Source: Anaerobutyricum stercoris (GTDB taxonomy: Bacteria; Bacillota; Clostridia; Lachnospirales; Lachnospiraceae). From it: a stretch of DNA of 64,000 bases. The position numbers and the translations under genes are program-made. Every line of letters begins with the position of its first letter. Within the stretch, counting starts at the first letter, position 1. The stretch spans positions 1-64,000 of the forward strand of contig DXBR01000086.1 in assembly GCA_019116455.1 (NCBI GenBank), read 5' to 3'. This document shows positions 16,119 through 25,087 of the stretch, piece by piece. The notes below the pieces were generated by a model. The model did no database searches. It saw nothing but the letters and a program-made list of their open reading frames with translations, and had not been told where the DNA came from.

Positions 16119-17117
16119 GTGACTTCCAATAAAAAAATAACCAGGCAGGCGGTGAGTCTCTTTCACCGCAAGATCAAAGAGGCAGAACGCATCGCTATTT
16201 CCGGGCACATCAACCCGGATGGCGACTGCGTCGGCGCCTGCCTTGGACTTTGCGCCTATATTCTTGATCTGGATCCGAAAAAAAAGGTGGATATTCTTTT
16301 GGAACCAATCAGTGAAAAGTTCCGTTTTTTAGCGTATGCAGATCATATTATGCAGGAAAAAACGGAGGAAGAGCCTTACGATCTCTATTTTTCGCTGGAT
16401 TGTTCAGACAAGGAACGCCTCGGCGCATTTCAGGAACTTTTTGAAGAAGCCCGATTTACCATATGCGTGGATCATCACATCAGTAATCAGGGATTTGGTG
16501 ATTTGCGGTTTATTGATGCCGACGCTTCTTCTACCTGTGAGATTCTGTATGATATTCTTGAGGAAAAAAAGATTTCTTTTGACACGGCACAGTGCCTGTA
16601 TCTGGGCATCGTGCATGACACAGGGGTATTTAAACACAGCAACACTACCAGAAAAGTTATGGAAATTGCGGGAGCATTGATTGACAAAGGAGTGCGTCCG
16701 GATTTTATTATCGACGAGACTTTTTATAAAAAGACATACATTCAGAATCAGATTCTGGGACGTGCTCTGATGGAGAGCATCCTCCTTCTGGATGGCCGTA
16801 TTATTTTTTCAGCCATAAAGAAAAAAGATATGGACTTTTACGGTATTGAGAGTGGAGATCTGGATGGAGTTATCGATCAGCTTCGGGTGACAGAAGGAGT
16901 GGAATGCGCCCTGTTTCTATACGAAAAGACAGAAGGACAGTTTAAGGTCAGCCTCCGTTCTAACGGAAAAGTTGATGTTAGAAAGATTGCGGAACAATTT
17001 GGTGGCGGAGGCCATGTGAAAGCAGCCGGCTGTACTGTGGAAGGAAATGTACGTGATATTGTAAACAGCATTTCTCCGCTGATCGATCAGCAGCTCGAAC
17101 AGGGAAAAGATGTATGA
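16119..17117 (+). CDS. nrnA: DHH/DHHA1 phosphoesterase, NrnA-type nanoRNase/pAp phosphatase
   Basis: 332 residues with a GTG start at 16119 behind GGGGAGGAGG. DHH-domain metal ligands appear in order: GHINPDGDCVGACLGL, the LYFSLDCSD segment, and CVDHHISN. The DHHA1 substrate-binding end carries GGGGHVKAAG. Members degrade 2-5 nt RNA oligomers and dephosphorylate 3'-phosphoadenosine 5'-phosphate. Its place between rbfA and truB is the standard one in Firmicutes. It overlaps truB by ATGA. Confidence 0.93.
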   Translation: MTSNKKITRQAVSLFHRKIKEAERIAISGHINPDGDCVGACLGLCAYILDLDPKKKVDILLEPISEKFRFLAYADHIMQEKTEEEPYDLYFSLDCSDKERLGAFQELFEEARFTICVDHHISNQGFGDLRFIDADASSTCEILYDILEEKKISFDTAQCLYLGIVHDTGVFKHSNTTRKVMEIAGALIDKGVRPDFIIDETFYKKTYIQNQILGRALMESILLLDGRIIFSAIKKKDMDFYGIESGDLDGVIDQLRVTEGVECALFLYEKTEGQFKVSLRSNGKVDVRKIAEQFGGGGHVKAAGCTVEGNVRDIVNSISPLIDQQLEQGKDV

Positions 17118-18016
17118 TAAACGGTATTTTGAACATAAAGAAAGAGAAGGGCTTTACCTCACATGATGTGGTGGCAAAGCTCCGGGGTATTCTGCATCAG
17201 AAAAAAATCGGACATACGGGAACTCTTGATCCGGATGCAGAGGGTGTTCTGCCGGTATGTCTTGGAAAAGCTACCCGCCTTTGTGATAAAATAGGGGACT
17301 GGGATAAAACGTATCAGGCAACGCTGCGCCTGGGCGTGACCACTGATACAGAAGATACCTCGGGAACTGTTCTGGAAGAAAAACCGGTGAAGATTGATGA
17401 AGAATCTGTCAGAGAAATTATTTCTTCTTTTGTGGGAGAGTACGAACAGATTCCACCTATGTACTCCGCTAAAAAAGTGCGGGGAAAAAAGCTTTATGAG
17501 CTGGCAAGAGAGGGTGTTGTCATTGAACGAAAACCCTGTCGGGTCACTGTCCATTCTATTGATATTCAGGAGGTTTGTCTTCCGTACGTAACATTTTCTG
17601 TACGTTGTTCCAAGGGGACTTATATTCGGAGTCTCTGCAGGGATATCGGGGAAAAAGCCGGCTGCGGTGGCTGTATGGCGGCTCTTACACGGACACAGGT
17701 GGCGTTTTTTGATATAAATGATGCGCTGACGCTCAAGCAGGTGGAATCTTTGCGGGATTCCGGAACGCTTTTTGAGCACATTCGTTCCATAGATTCTGTT
17801 TTCGCAGACTATCCGGCAGTGACCGTATCGGCAAAAGCGGAAAAGAAGCTCTATAATGGCAACCCGCTTCCGTGGAACGCCTGCACAGTAACGGAGGGCG
17901 ATGCGTCCGGTATGTATCGGGTATATGACAAAGAAGGACATTTTATCGGTATTTACAGGAAAGCAGCGCAATCCGATATATTGCATCCCGACAAACTGTT
18001 TTTTGATATGCCGTAA
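17114..18016 (+). CDS. truB: tRNA pseudouridine(55) synthase TruB
   Basis: 300 residues, starting in a 4-bp overlap with nrnA. The catalytic aspartate motif GTLDPDAEGVLPVCLGKATR is present, as are KTYQATLRLGVTTDTEDTSG and the late RCSKGTYIRSLCRDIGE. It makes pseudouridine 55 in the T-loop of tRNAs. The C-terminal part is a PUA-like extension of normal length. Confidence 0.97.
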   Translation: MINGILNIKKEKGFTSHDVVAKLRGILHQKKIGHTGTLDPDAEGVLPVCLGKATRLCDKIGDWDKTYQATLRLGVTTDTEDTSGTVLEEKPVKIDEESVREIISSFVGEYEQIPPMYSAKKVRGKKLYELAREGVVIERKPCRVTVHSIDIQEVCLPYVTFSVRCSKGTYIRSLCRDIGEKAGCGGCMAALTRTQVAFFDINDALTLKQVESLRDSGTLFEHIRSIDSVFADYPAVTVSAKAEKKLYNGNPLPWNACTVTEGDASGMYRVYDKEGHFIGIYRKAAQSDILHPDKLFFDMP

Positions 18017-18098
18017 TATAGTGCGGATATCTTCAGATCCGGCTGAGGCAGTACTCGGGTGTTATTGACGGATAAAATTATCATCAGGAGAAAGAGAC

Positions 18099-19034
18099 AT
18101 GGAATACATTAAAGACCCGGATTTTCAACTGGAAGATACAGCGGTGGCTCTGGGAAAGTTTGAGGGACTGCACCGGGGGCATCAGCTTTTATTTGAAGAA
18201 ATAAAAAAACAAAAGGCAGAGGGACTGAAAAGTGTGGTATTTACCTTTGATATGCCTCCTCGTTCTGCTTTGAGCGGCGACCAATCCTATCAGCAGATTT
18301 ACACAAAAGAAGAAAGGCGTCTGCTTCTGGAAGAGATGCAGATTGACATTCTTATTGAGCATCCTTTTACAAAGGAATTTGCTGCGCAGACACCGGAGGA
18401 ATTTGTCCGGGATATTCTGGTGGGAAGAGCCGGTGCAAAAAAGGTGGTAGTCGGAAAAGATTTCCGTTTTGGGAAAAAACGATCCGGTGATGTCGGCCTG
18501 TTAAAAGAGCTGGCGCCTAAATACGGCTATGAGCTGATCGTCATAGAGAAGCTTCAGATGGAGCATAAAGATGTCAGCAGCACAAGAGTTCGCGCGCATT
18601 TGGAAAAAGGAGAGATGGAAGAAGCCGCAAGGCTTCTGGGAAGACCGTACGCAGTCATCGGCGAAGTTGTTCATGGAAAGGCGCTGGGACGCACTATCCA
18701 GATTCCAACGGCTAATCAGAAAGCAGATAAAAATAAACTGATGCCACCAAACGGCGTCTATATTTCCCGTATTTATATCAGCGGGGAAGAAGGCTGCCAC
18801 TACGGCATCACTAATGTGGGAGTAAAACCGACGGTGGAAGAACATGCCGCCAAAGATGTGGAAACCAATATTGTGGATTTTGACGGAGATATATATGGAA
18901 AAACCATCAAGGTGGAGCTCCTTCACTACCGCCGTCCGGAGATGCAGTTTGCCTCCCTGGATGAACTGCGAGCACGGATAGAAATAGATGTGGCTGCCGC
19001 CGTGCAATATGCAGAGGAGCATCCGGCGTTTTGA
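18099..19034 (+). CDS. ribF: Bifunctional riboflavin kinase / FAD synthetase
   Basis: 311 residues. The N-terminal nucleotidyltransferase domain has GKFEGLHRGHQ (the HxGH motif), VVGKDFRFGKKRSGDV and SSTRVRAHLEKGEM. The C-terminal flavokinase domain begins GRPYAVIGEVVHGKALGR with IPTANQ, then PPNGVYISR and a TNVGVKPT element. It makes FMN and FAD from riboflavin and ATP. It closes the rimP operon after an 82-nt gap without a terminator. No FMN riboswitch is upstream, as expected because ribF usually lies outside FMN control. Confidence 0.96.
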   Translation: MEYIKDPDFQLEDTAVALGKFEGLHRGHQLLFEEIKKQKAEGLKSVVFTFDMPPRSALSGDQSYQQIYTKEERRLLLEEMQIDILIEHPFTKEFAAQTPEEFVRDILVGRAGAKKVVVGKDFRFGKKRSGDVGLLKELAPKYGYELIVIEKLQMEHKDVSSTRVRAHLEKGEMEEAARLLGRPYAVIGEVVHGKALGRTIQIPTANQKADKNKLMPPNGVYISRIYISGEEGCHYGITNVGVKPTVEEHAAKDVETNIVDFDGDIYGKTIKVELLHYRRPEMQFASLDELRARIEIDVAAAVQYAEEHPAF

Positions 19035-19096
19035 CGCTGGTGCTGTTCAATATGCTCAAAAAAACAGATAAAAATATATCCAAGTTCGTCATGTTG

Positions 19097-19105
19097 TGGT
19101 ATAAT
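19097..19105 (+). promoter_or_regulatory. Extended -10 promoter of the cytidylate-kinase-like gene
   Basis: TGG-TATAAT at 19097-19105 fits an extended -10 element (TGnTATAAT). No good -35 hexamer lies 17 nt upstream, which extended -10 promoters tolerate. The start codon follows 62 nt later. Confidence 0.5.
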
Positions 19106-19166
19106 ATTCTTGAATCATCAACTGCAATTCCGGATAAAACCGGACGACATAAAAAGGAGTGATGTT

Positions 19167-19784
19167 ATGAATACGATTATCACAATTGGGAGACAGTATG
19201 GAAGCGGAGGAAGAGAGATTGGCCAGAAACTTGCAGGGTATTATGACATTCCTTTCTATGACAAGGAACTTTTAAAAGTTGCTGCCAGAGAAAGCGGCAT
19301 CTGTGAGGAGATGTTTGAGAATTACGATGAGAAGCCAACTACCAGTTTTCTGTATTCTCTGGTTATGGATCCCTATGCGCTGGGCTATAACGCAGCCTCC
19401 TTTGACATGCCGCTTAACCAGAAGGTGTTTCTGGCAGCCTTCGACGCCATCAAAAAGGTGGCAGACAAGGGGCCGTGCGTGATTGTCGGCCGCTGTGCGG
19501 ATTATGCTCTCAAGGATTATGCTAACAAGCTGAATGTGTTCATTCATGCGCCGATGTCCTTCAAAAAGCACCGGATCAACGAGCAATATAATGTTCCGCT
19601 GGAAAAGGCTAAGGATGAAGCGGTTAAGATTGACAAGCAGCGTGCCAGCTACTATAACTATTATACTCCCCGCAAATGGGGAGATTTACAGAGTTATGAT
19701 CTGACTGTTGACAGCAGCATTCTCGGCATTGACGGTACGGTGGAACTCATCAAGACCGCTGTGGACATAAAAGAAGGCAATTGA
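19167..19784 (+). CDS. Cytidylate kinase-like family protein
   Basis: 205 residues from ATG 19167 behind AAAGGAG. It has a P-loop-like N-terminus ITIGRQYGSGGREIGQKLA, then FYDKELLKVAARESGI and CVIVGRCADYAL, and a late region with RASYYNYYTPRKWGDLQSYDL. This is the Cytidylate_kin2 group, P-loop proteins common in Clostridia with unproven substrate; true Cmk enzymes have a different nucleotide-binding loop. One gene, ended by the terminator at 19813. Confidence 0.85.
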   Translation: MNTIITIGRQYGSGGREIGQKLAGYYDIPFYDKELLKVAARESGICEEMFENYDEKPTTSFLYSLVMDPYALGYNAASFDMPLNQKVFLAAFDAIKKVADKGPCVIVGRCADYALKDYANKLNVFIHAPMSFKKHRINEQYNVPLEKAKDEAVKIDKQRASYYNYYTPRKWGDLQSYDLTVDSSILGIDGTVELIKTAVDIKEGN

Positions 19785-19812
19785 ATAAACAGATGTCATA
19801 AATGAAAGCGAC

Positions 19813-19850
19813 GCCCGGTTCGAACGCAAGAACCGGGCATTGTTGTTTTT
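19813..19850 (+). terminator. Rho-independent terminator
   Basis: A 9-bp perfect stem GCCCGGTTC / GAACCGGGC with an 8-nt loop is followed by ATTGTTGTTTTT. It serves the cytidylate-kinase-like gene. Confidence 0.85.
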
Positions 19851-19881
19851 GAACATTCGTTGTCTGACATTGTTGTCAAAT

Positions 19882-20325
19882 TTAATATTTCTTCATCAGC
19901 CGCCGGAAAAACAGTCTTCCGGAAACGAGCTGAATGATCCAGTATATTCCCAAAAATGCCACGAAAATCTCTGCATTTTCAATGACATCCAGAAGACTTA
20001 GGATGGAAAAGACGAACATGGCGCAGGTGATGATGATAAATCCCAGAATATAGGCATATCTGCCGGACTTATCCCGGATCTTTTCTTTCAGTTCATCGTG
20101 CAGTTCAATCCGCTCCTGTTCCATGCGCTGCGCATAGATCTCCCGCCGGCCTGGCGCGCTCCAGTAAACATACCGGACGATCATCTGGATTCCTGAAAAT
20201 CCCATACCACCGGCCAGACCCCAGAAAAGACTCTCCAGCCGGTACTCCGTAAACAGAGCAAGAAGCAGAAATGCGACGCCGATACACGTATAAACAATTC
20301 CGTAGATAAGATGACTTCTTTTCAT
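19882..20325 (-). CDS. Four-helix membrane protein linked to an XRE regulator
   Basis: 147 residues, no recognised family name. Hydrophobic helices are at about 7-25 (YGIVYTCIGVAFLLLALF), 31-52, 90-111 (YILGFIIITCAMFVFSIL) and 118-136. A charged stretch sits between helices 2 and 3 (RREIYAQRMEQERIELHDEL). Its start overlaps the end of the upstream XRE gene by 4 nt, so the two are co-translated. Small membrane proteins coupled to a Cro/C1-type regulator are common in Firmicutes and may act as its partner, but no function can be given. Confidence 0.7.
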   Translation of the reverse strand: MKRSHLIYGIVYTCIGVAFLLLALFTEYRLESLFWGLAGGMGFSGIQMIVRYVYWSAPGRREIYAQRMEQERIELHDELKEKIRDKSGRYAYILGFIIITCAMFVFSILSLLDVIENAEIFVAFLGIYWIIQLVSGRLFFRRLMKKY

Positions 20326-20531
20326 GATTTCACAACTCCTTTCTCCCTGATAAAAATCTCTTCGATAGTCAGTTCAAAAAAATCAGCGATGGCAAACGCC
20401 AGATCCAGCGACGGGTTGTATTTTCCGCGCTCAATGGAGCTGATGGTCTGCCGGGATACTTTTAGCATCCTTGCAAATTCTTCCTGATTCAGTCCCCGCT
20501 CCTTTCGGAGCTGTTCTACCCGGTTTTCCAA
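20322..20531 (-). CDS. Small XRE (Cro/C1-type) transcriptional regulator
   Basis: 69 residues, a single helix-turn-helix domain: QLRKERGLNQEEFARMLKVS, then RQTISSIERGKYNPSLDLAF and a LTIEEIF end. The TTG start at 20531 is chosen because AAAGGCGGTG lies about 7 nt upstream and no ATG fits the domain start. It is coupled to the membrane protein gene and preceded by a promoter with two copies of a direct repeat, consistent with self-repression. Confidence 0.9.
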   Translation of the reverse strand: MENRVEQLRKERGLNQEEFARMLKVSRQTISSIERGKYNPSLDLAFAIADFFELTIEEIFIREKGVVKS

Positions 20532-20591
20532 ACAATCACCGCCTTTTTGCTAAAGTTTCTTCAGGTTGCGGCCATGGTTGGCGCAAAGTGC

Positions 20592-20656
20592 AAAATGACA
20601 AGTTTTCTTTACATTTTTAGTATAGCATATGAAATATAAAATGACAAGTTTCTTTT
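20592..20656. repeat. Two direct operator-like repeats around the XRE promoter
   Basis: AAAATGACAAGTTTT/TCTTTA-type copies occur at 20592-20611 and 20638-20656. The sequence AAAATGACAAGTTT is identical in both, about 46 bp apart. On the minus strand one copy contains the -35 hexamer TTGTCA, and the other lies at the start of transcription. This placement is what a self-repressing XRE protein would use. Confidence 0.6.
20619..20647 (-). promoter_or_regulatory. Sigma-A promoter of the XRE/membrane protein pair
   Basis: On the minus strand: TTGTCA (20647-20642), 17 nt, TATACT (20624-20619). The rest of the 20532-20877 intergenic stretch holds a C-run/G-run inverted repeat (about 20725-20755) of uncertain role and an imperfect palindrome TATTAT-N17-ATAATA at 20761-20789 ahead of the methyltransferase gene. 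Confidence 0.75.
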
Positions 20657-20877
20657 ATATTTTTTGAAAGGAGGAAGGAAAAATTCCGTGTTTCGAAAAA
20701 ACATCCGGAAAAACAGAAAAATATCCCCCACCCCGGCTTGTGGAGACGGCGGGGGTTCTTTATTATAGTAAAGGGTTAATGTGATAATAGATAGATTTGT
20801 CTCTGCATAAAGGTATTTTTTTGTGGGAGATAACGTCAGGCATGAATTAATAAAAGAAAACGAGAGGTGATGACAGG

Positions 20878-21636
20878 ATGGCAATTCGTCCGGAAAGAAA
20901 TAGATGGAAAGAGACGGCTCTTGTAAAGGGCAGAGTCAAAGAATACTGGAACGGGAGAGCTGACAGTTTTCGCGTCCAGCGGGAGGCGGAATTAAAAAGC
21001 GGGCAGCATGAGGTCTGGGAGCAGGAACTGCTGTCTCATCTGCCGCAGGGTGACAGCCTGCGGATACTGGATGTAGGTTGTGGCTGCGGCTTTTTTTCGT
21101 TTCTGCTGGCGGAGAACGGTCATCGGGTGACTGGCATCGATCTGACAGAAAATATGATTCTTGAGGGACGGGAACTGGCAGAAAAATATGATCTTTCTGT
21201 GGAGTTTCGGCAGATGGATGCGGAGAAGCCGGATTTTCCTGACGATACTTTTGATGTGATTGTGAGCCGGAATCTCACCTGGACGCTGCCGCATCCGGCG
21301 AAGGCCTATGAGGAATGGATGAGGGTGTTGAAGCCGGGCGGTATTCTGATTAATTATGACGCCGAACATGCCCGGTATCATTTCAGCCGCGGACTGGAAG
21401 GAGAGAAGGCTCACGCCATGCTTTCCCGTGGACAGATGGATGACTGCATGGAGATATACGGCATGCTGCCGATCAGCGCTTGGAAACGTCCGGACTGGGA
21501 TGTCTTTCAACTAAAACATCTGGGCTTTGCTCAGGTGGAGACGGACGCCGCCATCGGAAAGCGGCTGTTTCTGCACGATGACCAGTTCTGCACGCCATAT
21601 CCGGTATTCCGGATCAAAGCGGTGAAAGCAAAATAA
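20878..21636 (+). CDS. Class I SAM-dependent methyltransferase, first gene of a Nik-type ABC operon
   Basis: 252 residues, start ATG 20878 after GAGAGGTGA. The Rossmann motif I is ILDVGCGCGFFSFLLAENGH, then VTGIDLTENMI, the acidic loop DFPDDTFDVIVSRNLTWTL and the post-motif RVLKPGGILINYD. The fold is Methyltransf_11 type, resembling small-molecule methyltransferases. Fourteen nucleotides separate it from the permease gene, so it belongs to the importer operon. Possible roles are modification of a metallophore or of the imported ligand. No metallophore synthase is in the window, so this remains inference. Confidence 0.85.
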   Translation: MAIRPERNRWKETALVKGRVKEYWNGRADSFRVQREAELKSGQHEVWEQELLSHLPQGDSLRILDVGCGCGFFSFLLAENGHRVTGIDLTENMILEGRELAEKYDLSVEFRQMDAEKPDFPDDTFDVIVSRNLTWTLPHPAKAYEEWMRVLKPGGILINYDAEHARYHFSRGLEGEKAHAMLSRGQMDDCMEIYGMLPISAWKRPDWDVFQLKHLGFAQVETDAAIGKRLFLHDDQFCTPYPVFRIKAVKAK

Positions 21637-21649
21637 ACAGGAAAAAGAA

Positions 21650-22594
21650 ATGAAGAGATACATATTCAAAAGATTGCTGCTCTTAATTCCTATTGTATTA
21701 GGAATCACATTTTTATCTTTCGCCATGATGAGAATTGCCGGCAGCGATGCAATATTGCAGCAGGTCGATGCCACAGGAATCGCATTGTCCCAGGAGGTCA
21801 TTGATGCCAGAAGAGAGGAACTTGGTCTCAATCAGCCCTTTTTGATTCAATATGTGCGCTGGCTGAGAGGATTTCTCACAGGAGATTTGGGGGTCAGCTA
21901 TATTTCGGGAAATGATGTGTTTTCCACTTTTGTTTCCAAACTGCCCGCCACTTTATTCCTGACGGGGTCGTCAATGCTTCTTACAGTGATCATTTCACTT
22001 CCTCTTGGGATTTTGGCAGCTGTCAGACAAAATAAATTTACAGATTACCTGATTCGGACGAGCAGTTTTATTGGCAGTAGTCTGCCTAATTTCTTTGTGG
22101 CGCTGCTTCTGATGTATTTTTTGTCGATTCGTCTGCCGGTTTTTCCGGTCATTTCGGAAGGAATCAATATCAAAAGTATTGTGCTGCCGACTCTCACGCT
22201 GGGAATTGCCATGTCCGCCCGATATCTGCGTCAGATACGGGCGGCGGTTCTCGAAGAATTGGGAAAAGAATATGTTGCCGGAGAGAAAGCCAGGGGTATT
22301 GAGTTTTCATCTACGTTATGGAAAAGTGTACTGCGCTCTTGTCTGGTGACGATTCTCACTCTGATGGCACTTTCCATAGGGAGCCTTCTGGGAGGAACAG
22401 CCATCGTGGAATCCATTTTTATGTGGGACGGCGTGGGAAAACTGGCAGTGGACGCCATCAATATGCGGGATTATCCTGTAATTCAGGCATATGTGGTCTG
22501 GATGGCAATGATCTATGTGATAGTCAATCTTGCTACAGATGTGATCTATCGTTTGATCGATCCGCGAATTCGTCTGGAAGGTGAGAGAAGATGA
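21650..22594 (+). CDS. Nickel/peptide-type ABC importer permease, NikB-like
   Basis: 314 residues, six predicted helices. The first is RLLLLIPIVLGITFLSFAMM, a signature of the DppB/NikB group. The conserved cytoplasmic loop for coupling to the ATPase is YVAGEKARGIEFSSTLWKSVL, and VESIFMWDGVGKLAVDAI is typical of the family C-terminal part. It forms the channel with the NikC-like partner, whose gene overlaps by 4 nt. Substrate assignment follows the binding protein. Confidence 0.85.
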   Translation: MKRYIFKRLLLLIPIVLGITFLSFAMMRIAGSDAILQQVDATGIALSQEVIDARREELGLNQPFLIQYVRWLRGFLTGDLGVSYISGNDVFSTFVSKLPATLFLTGSSMLLTVIISLPLGILAAVRQNKFTDYLIRTSSFIGSSLPNFFVALLLMYFLSIRLPVFPVISEGINIKSIVLPTLTLGIAMSARYLRQIRAAVLEELGKEYVAGEKARGIEFSSTLWKSVLRSCLVTILTLMALSIGSLLGGTAIVESIFMWDGVGKLAVDAINMRDYPVIQAYVVWMAMIYVIVNLATDVIYRLIDPRIRLEGERR

Positions 22595-23463
22595 CAGAAA
22601 GAGTGAAAAATAGATTAAGAAAGCGGTCAGGAAAGAATCGTATAAAACAAAGATTAATCATATTTTCTGTTCTGGTCGCGCTTCTTTTGCTGCTGGCGTT
22701 ATTTTCGGAGAAACTCTGTCCTTATGATCCGGCGCAGCAGAATTTTGCTATTGCGCTGGAACCGCCGGGACCGGCGCATCTATTTGGCACGGACCGATAT
22801 GGAAGAGATATGCTTTCCCGGGTGCTGGTGGGAGCTCAGATCAGTATTTTCTCTGCGCTGATTCTCGTGGCGGTGATTACAGCAGCCGGTTCCCTGATTG
22901 GGGTAGCAGCCGGTTATGCCGGCGGTAAGCTGGATGCCGTTGTTATGCGGATTTCTGATATTTGTCTGGCTTTTCCGGGGCTGATATTTGCCTTGGCCAT
23001 AGCGGCGGTTCTGAATGGAGGAGTAGAAAATGCAGTCATAGCTCTGGCGGCGGTGAGCTGGCCTAAATATGCCAGATTGTCCAGAAGCCAGACGTTGGCA
23101 GTGAAACAGTCTGATTATATACAGGCAGCACGTCTGGCGGGAAATACGCCGGTTCAGATGATTCTGAGGCACATTTTGCCAAATATAATGGGACAGATTC
23201 TTGTGACTGCCATGCTGGATATCGGAACCATGATGATGGAGATCGCGGCGCTCTCCTTCCTGGGGCTTGGAGCAAAGCCGCCCACGGCGGAATGGGGAAG
23301 TATGATGAGTGAAGGGAGAAGCATGCTGCAAACTTATCCTTGGGTTGTATTGACGCCGGGAATAGGAATCTTCATATCGGTGGCGCTGTTTAACCTGCTG
23401 GGAGATACTCTGCGGGATTATATGGATCCCCGGAACAGACGGGAGACAGTGAAAAATTCATAA
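22591..23463 (+). CDS. Nickel/peptide-type ABC importer permease, NikC-like
   Basis: 290 residues. After a basic N-terminus there is one helix (LIIFSVLVALLLLLALF), then the DppC/NikC signature PAHLFGTDRYGRDMLSRVLVG. The coupling loop is YIQAARLAGNTPVQMILRHI, with ALSFLGLGAKPPTAEWGSM near the end. It overlaps the upstream permease gene and precedes the binding protein by 52 nt. Confidence 0.85.
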   Translation: MTERVKNRLRKRSGKNRIKQRLIIFSVLVALLLLLALFSEKLCPYDPAQQNFAIALEPPGPAHLFGTDRYGRDMLSRVLVGAQISIFSALILVAVITAAGSLIGVAAGYAGGKLDAVVMRISDICLAFPGLIFALAIAAVLNGGVENAVIALAAVSWPKYARLSRSQTLAVKQSDYIQAARLAGNTPVQMILRHILPNIMGQILVTAMLDIGTMMMEIAALSFLGLGAKPPTAEWGSMMSEGRSMLQTYPWVVLTPGIGIFISVALFNLLGDTLRDYMDPRNRRETVKNS

Positions 23464-23515
23464 TGATTCTGCTGAAAAAGGCACAGACAAAGGAGATAGT
23501 AGGAGGGAGATTACA

Positions 23516-25087
23516 ATGAAGAAAAAAATAATGAGCGGTCTGCTGATCCTTGTTCTGCTGATCGTCGGTATAACCGGATGCGGCAGTCAGCAGAGATCCG
23601 ATGAGACGGGAAGTTCCGGAGACGAAGAAGGACAGAAAACATTTGTTTTCGGAGATACTACATTTAATGCGGAAAACGGGGAACCGGACATTAACCCTCA
23701 TAATGATAACAGCGGATGGGCATGTATCAGATATGGAGTGGGAGAAACCTTGTTCCGTTTTAATGACGAAATGGAAATGGAACCATGGCTGGCGGAATCC
23801 TGTGAAAATGTGGATGAATATACCTGGAAGATTGTTTTGAGAGAAGGAATCAGTTTTACAAGCGGTCGCGTCATGGATGCAGAAGCGGTAAAAGAGTGTC
23901 TGGAAGACCTGGTAAAAAATCATCCGCGCGCGGCGGAAAATCTTTCTATTGCTGAGATTACTGCTGAGGATATGACTCTGACTATCCGCACCAGTATCCC
24001 GGTTCCGGCTCTTATCAATTATCTCGCAGATCCTTACGGTTGTATTTATGATGTGCAGGCAGGCGTGACGGAAGAGGGAATCGTGCAGGGGACAGGCCCG
24101 TACCGTGCTGTCTCTCTTACGACAGATTCGGAAATGGAACTGGTAAAAAATGAAAACTACTGGAATGGTGAGCCAAAGATTGACAAGATCACTGTGCGGA
24201 CAATATCAGACGGAGATACTCTGACCATGGCGCTTCAGTCAGGTGAGATTGATGCGGCGTACGGTATGCCTTACGCAAGCTACCCGCTTTTTGAAAATGA
24301 TAATTATACCTTTACCAGCTGTGAGACCAGCCGTGTATTTTTTGGAGCCATGAATTTTGAAAGCCCTGTAACCAGCGATCCTGCCGTGAGAAAGGCGATT
24401 GCCATGGGAATCGATAAAGAAGGATTTGTGGAGACGCTCCTGGGTGGAAACGGTTATCCGGCGGCAGGGGTTTACCCGGACAATGTTTCATTTGGCGGCG
24501 ATGTGGTTTCTGCGGAAAGTTATGATCCGGAAGGAGCAAAACAGGTATTAGAGGAAGCGGGATGGGTTGATACAGATGGAGATGGCATCCGCGAGAAAGA
24601 CGGGACGTCGCTCGTACTGCGCTGGCTGACGTATCCCAGCCGTCAGGAACAGCCGCTCTTGGCAGAATCAGCACAGGCCACTCTGGGAGAAATAGGATTT
24701 CAGGTTGAAATCAACAATACAGCGGATCACAATCGCATCCGGACGGACAGCGACGCCTGGGACATCTATGTCAGCGCCATGGTCACCGCCCCGACCGGAG
24801 ATCCGGAATATTTTTTCAAGTATCACTGCCTTGACAGCTCCAGTAATAATGACGGGCATTATCACAGCGACCGGCTGGAAGAGTTGGCGCAGGAGATGGC
24901 AAAAACTTTTGATGCGGATAAAAGAGCGGAACTTGCCATACAGATGCAGAAGGTGATTCTTGATGATAATGCCTATGTCTTCTGTTCGCATTTGCGAATG
25001 AGTATGATCTCCAAGGCAAATGTGACAGGACTTACGGCTCACCCGTGTGATTATTATGAGATTACAGTTGATTTGGATATAGAATGA
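23516..25087 (+). CDS. Solute-binding lipoprotein of a Nik/Cnt-type importer
   Basis: 523 residues. The lipoprotein signal is MKKKIMSGLLILVLLIVGITGC with lipobox ITGC, so the mature protein starts at Cys22 and is anchored outside the membrane. It is an SBP_bac_5 family protein. WACIRYGVGETLFRFND and INPHNDNSG resemble the ligand-facing part of NikA/CntA proteins, whereas peptide-binding OppA/DppA differ here. The family SGR-D-AVK motif (GISFTSGRVMDAEAVKECL) is present. Nickel, cobalt or a metal-chelate complex is the likely ligand, but a peptide cannot be excluded. It overlaps the next ATPase gene by 4 nt. Confidence 0.8.
   Translation: MKKKIMSGLLILVLLIVGITGCGSQQRSDETGSSGDEEGQKTFVFGDTTFNAENGEPDINPHNDNSGWACIRYGVGETLFRFNDEMEMEPWLAESCENVDEYTWKIVLREGISFTSGRVMDAEAVKECLEDLVKNHPRAAENLSIAEITAEDMTLTIRTSIPVPALINYLADPYGCIYDVQAGVTEEGIVQGTGPYRAVSLTTDSEMELVKNENYWNGEPKIDKITVRTISDGDTLTMALQSGEIDAAYGMPYASYPLFENDNYTFTSCETSRVFFGAMNFESPVTSDPAVRKAIAMGIDKEGFVETLLGGNGYPAAGVYPDNVSFGGDVVSAESYDPEGAKQVLEEAGWVDTDGDGIREKDGTSLVLRWLTYPSRQEQPLLAESAQATLGEIGFQVEINNTADHNRIRTDSDAWDIYVSAMVTAPTGDPEYFFKYHCLDSSSNNDGHYHSDRLEELAQEMAKTFDADKRAELAIQMQKVILDDNAYVFCSHLRMSMISKANVTGLTAHPCDYYEITVDLDIE

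Noticed and set aside
18017..18098. Possible FMN riboswitch or terminator before ribF
   Set aside because: The 82-nt spacer lacks FMN-element motifs and hairpins; ribF is part of the upstream operon.
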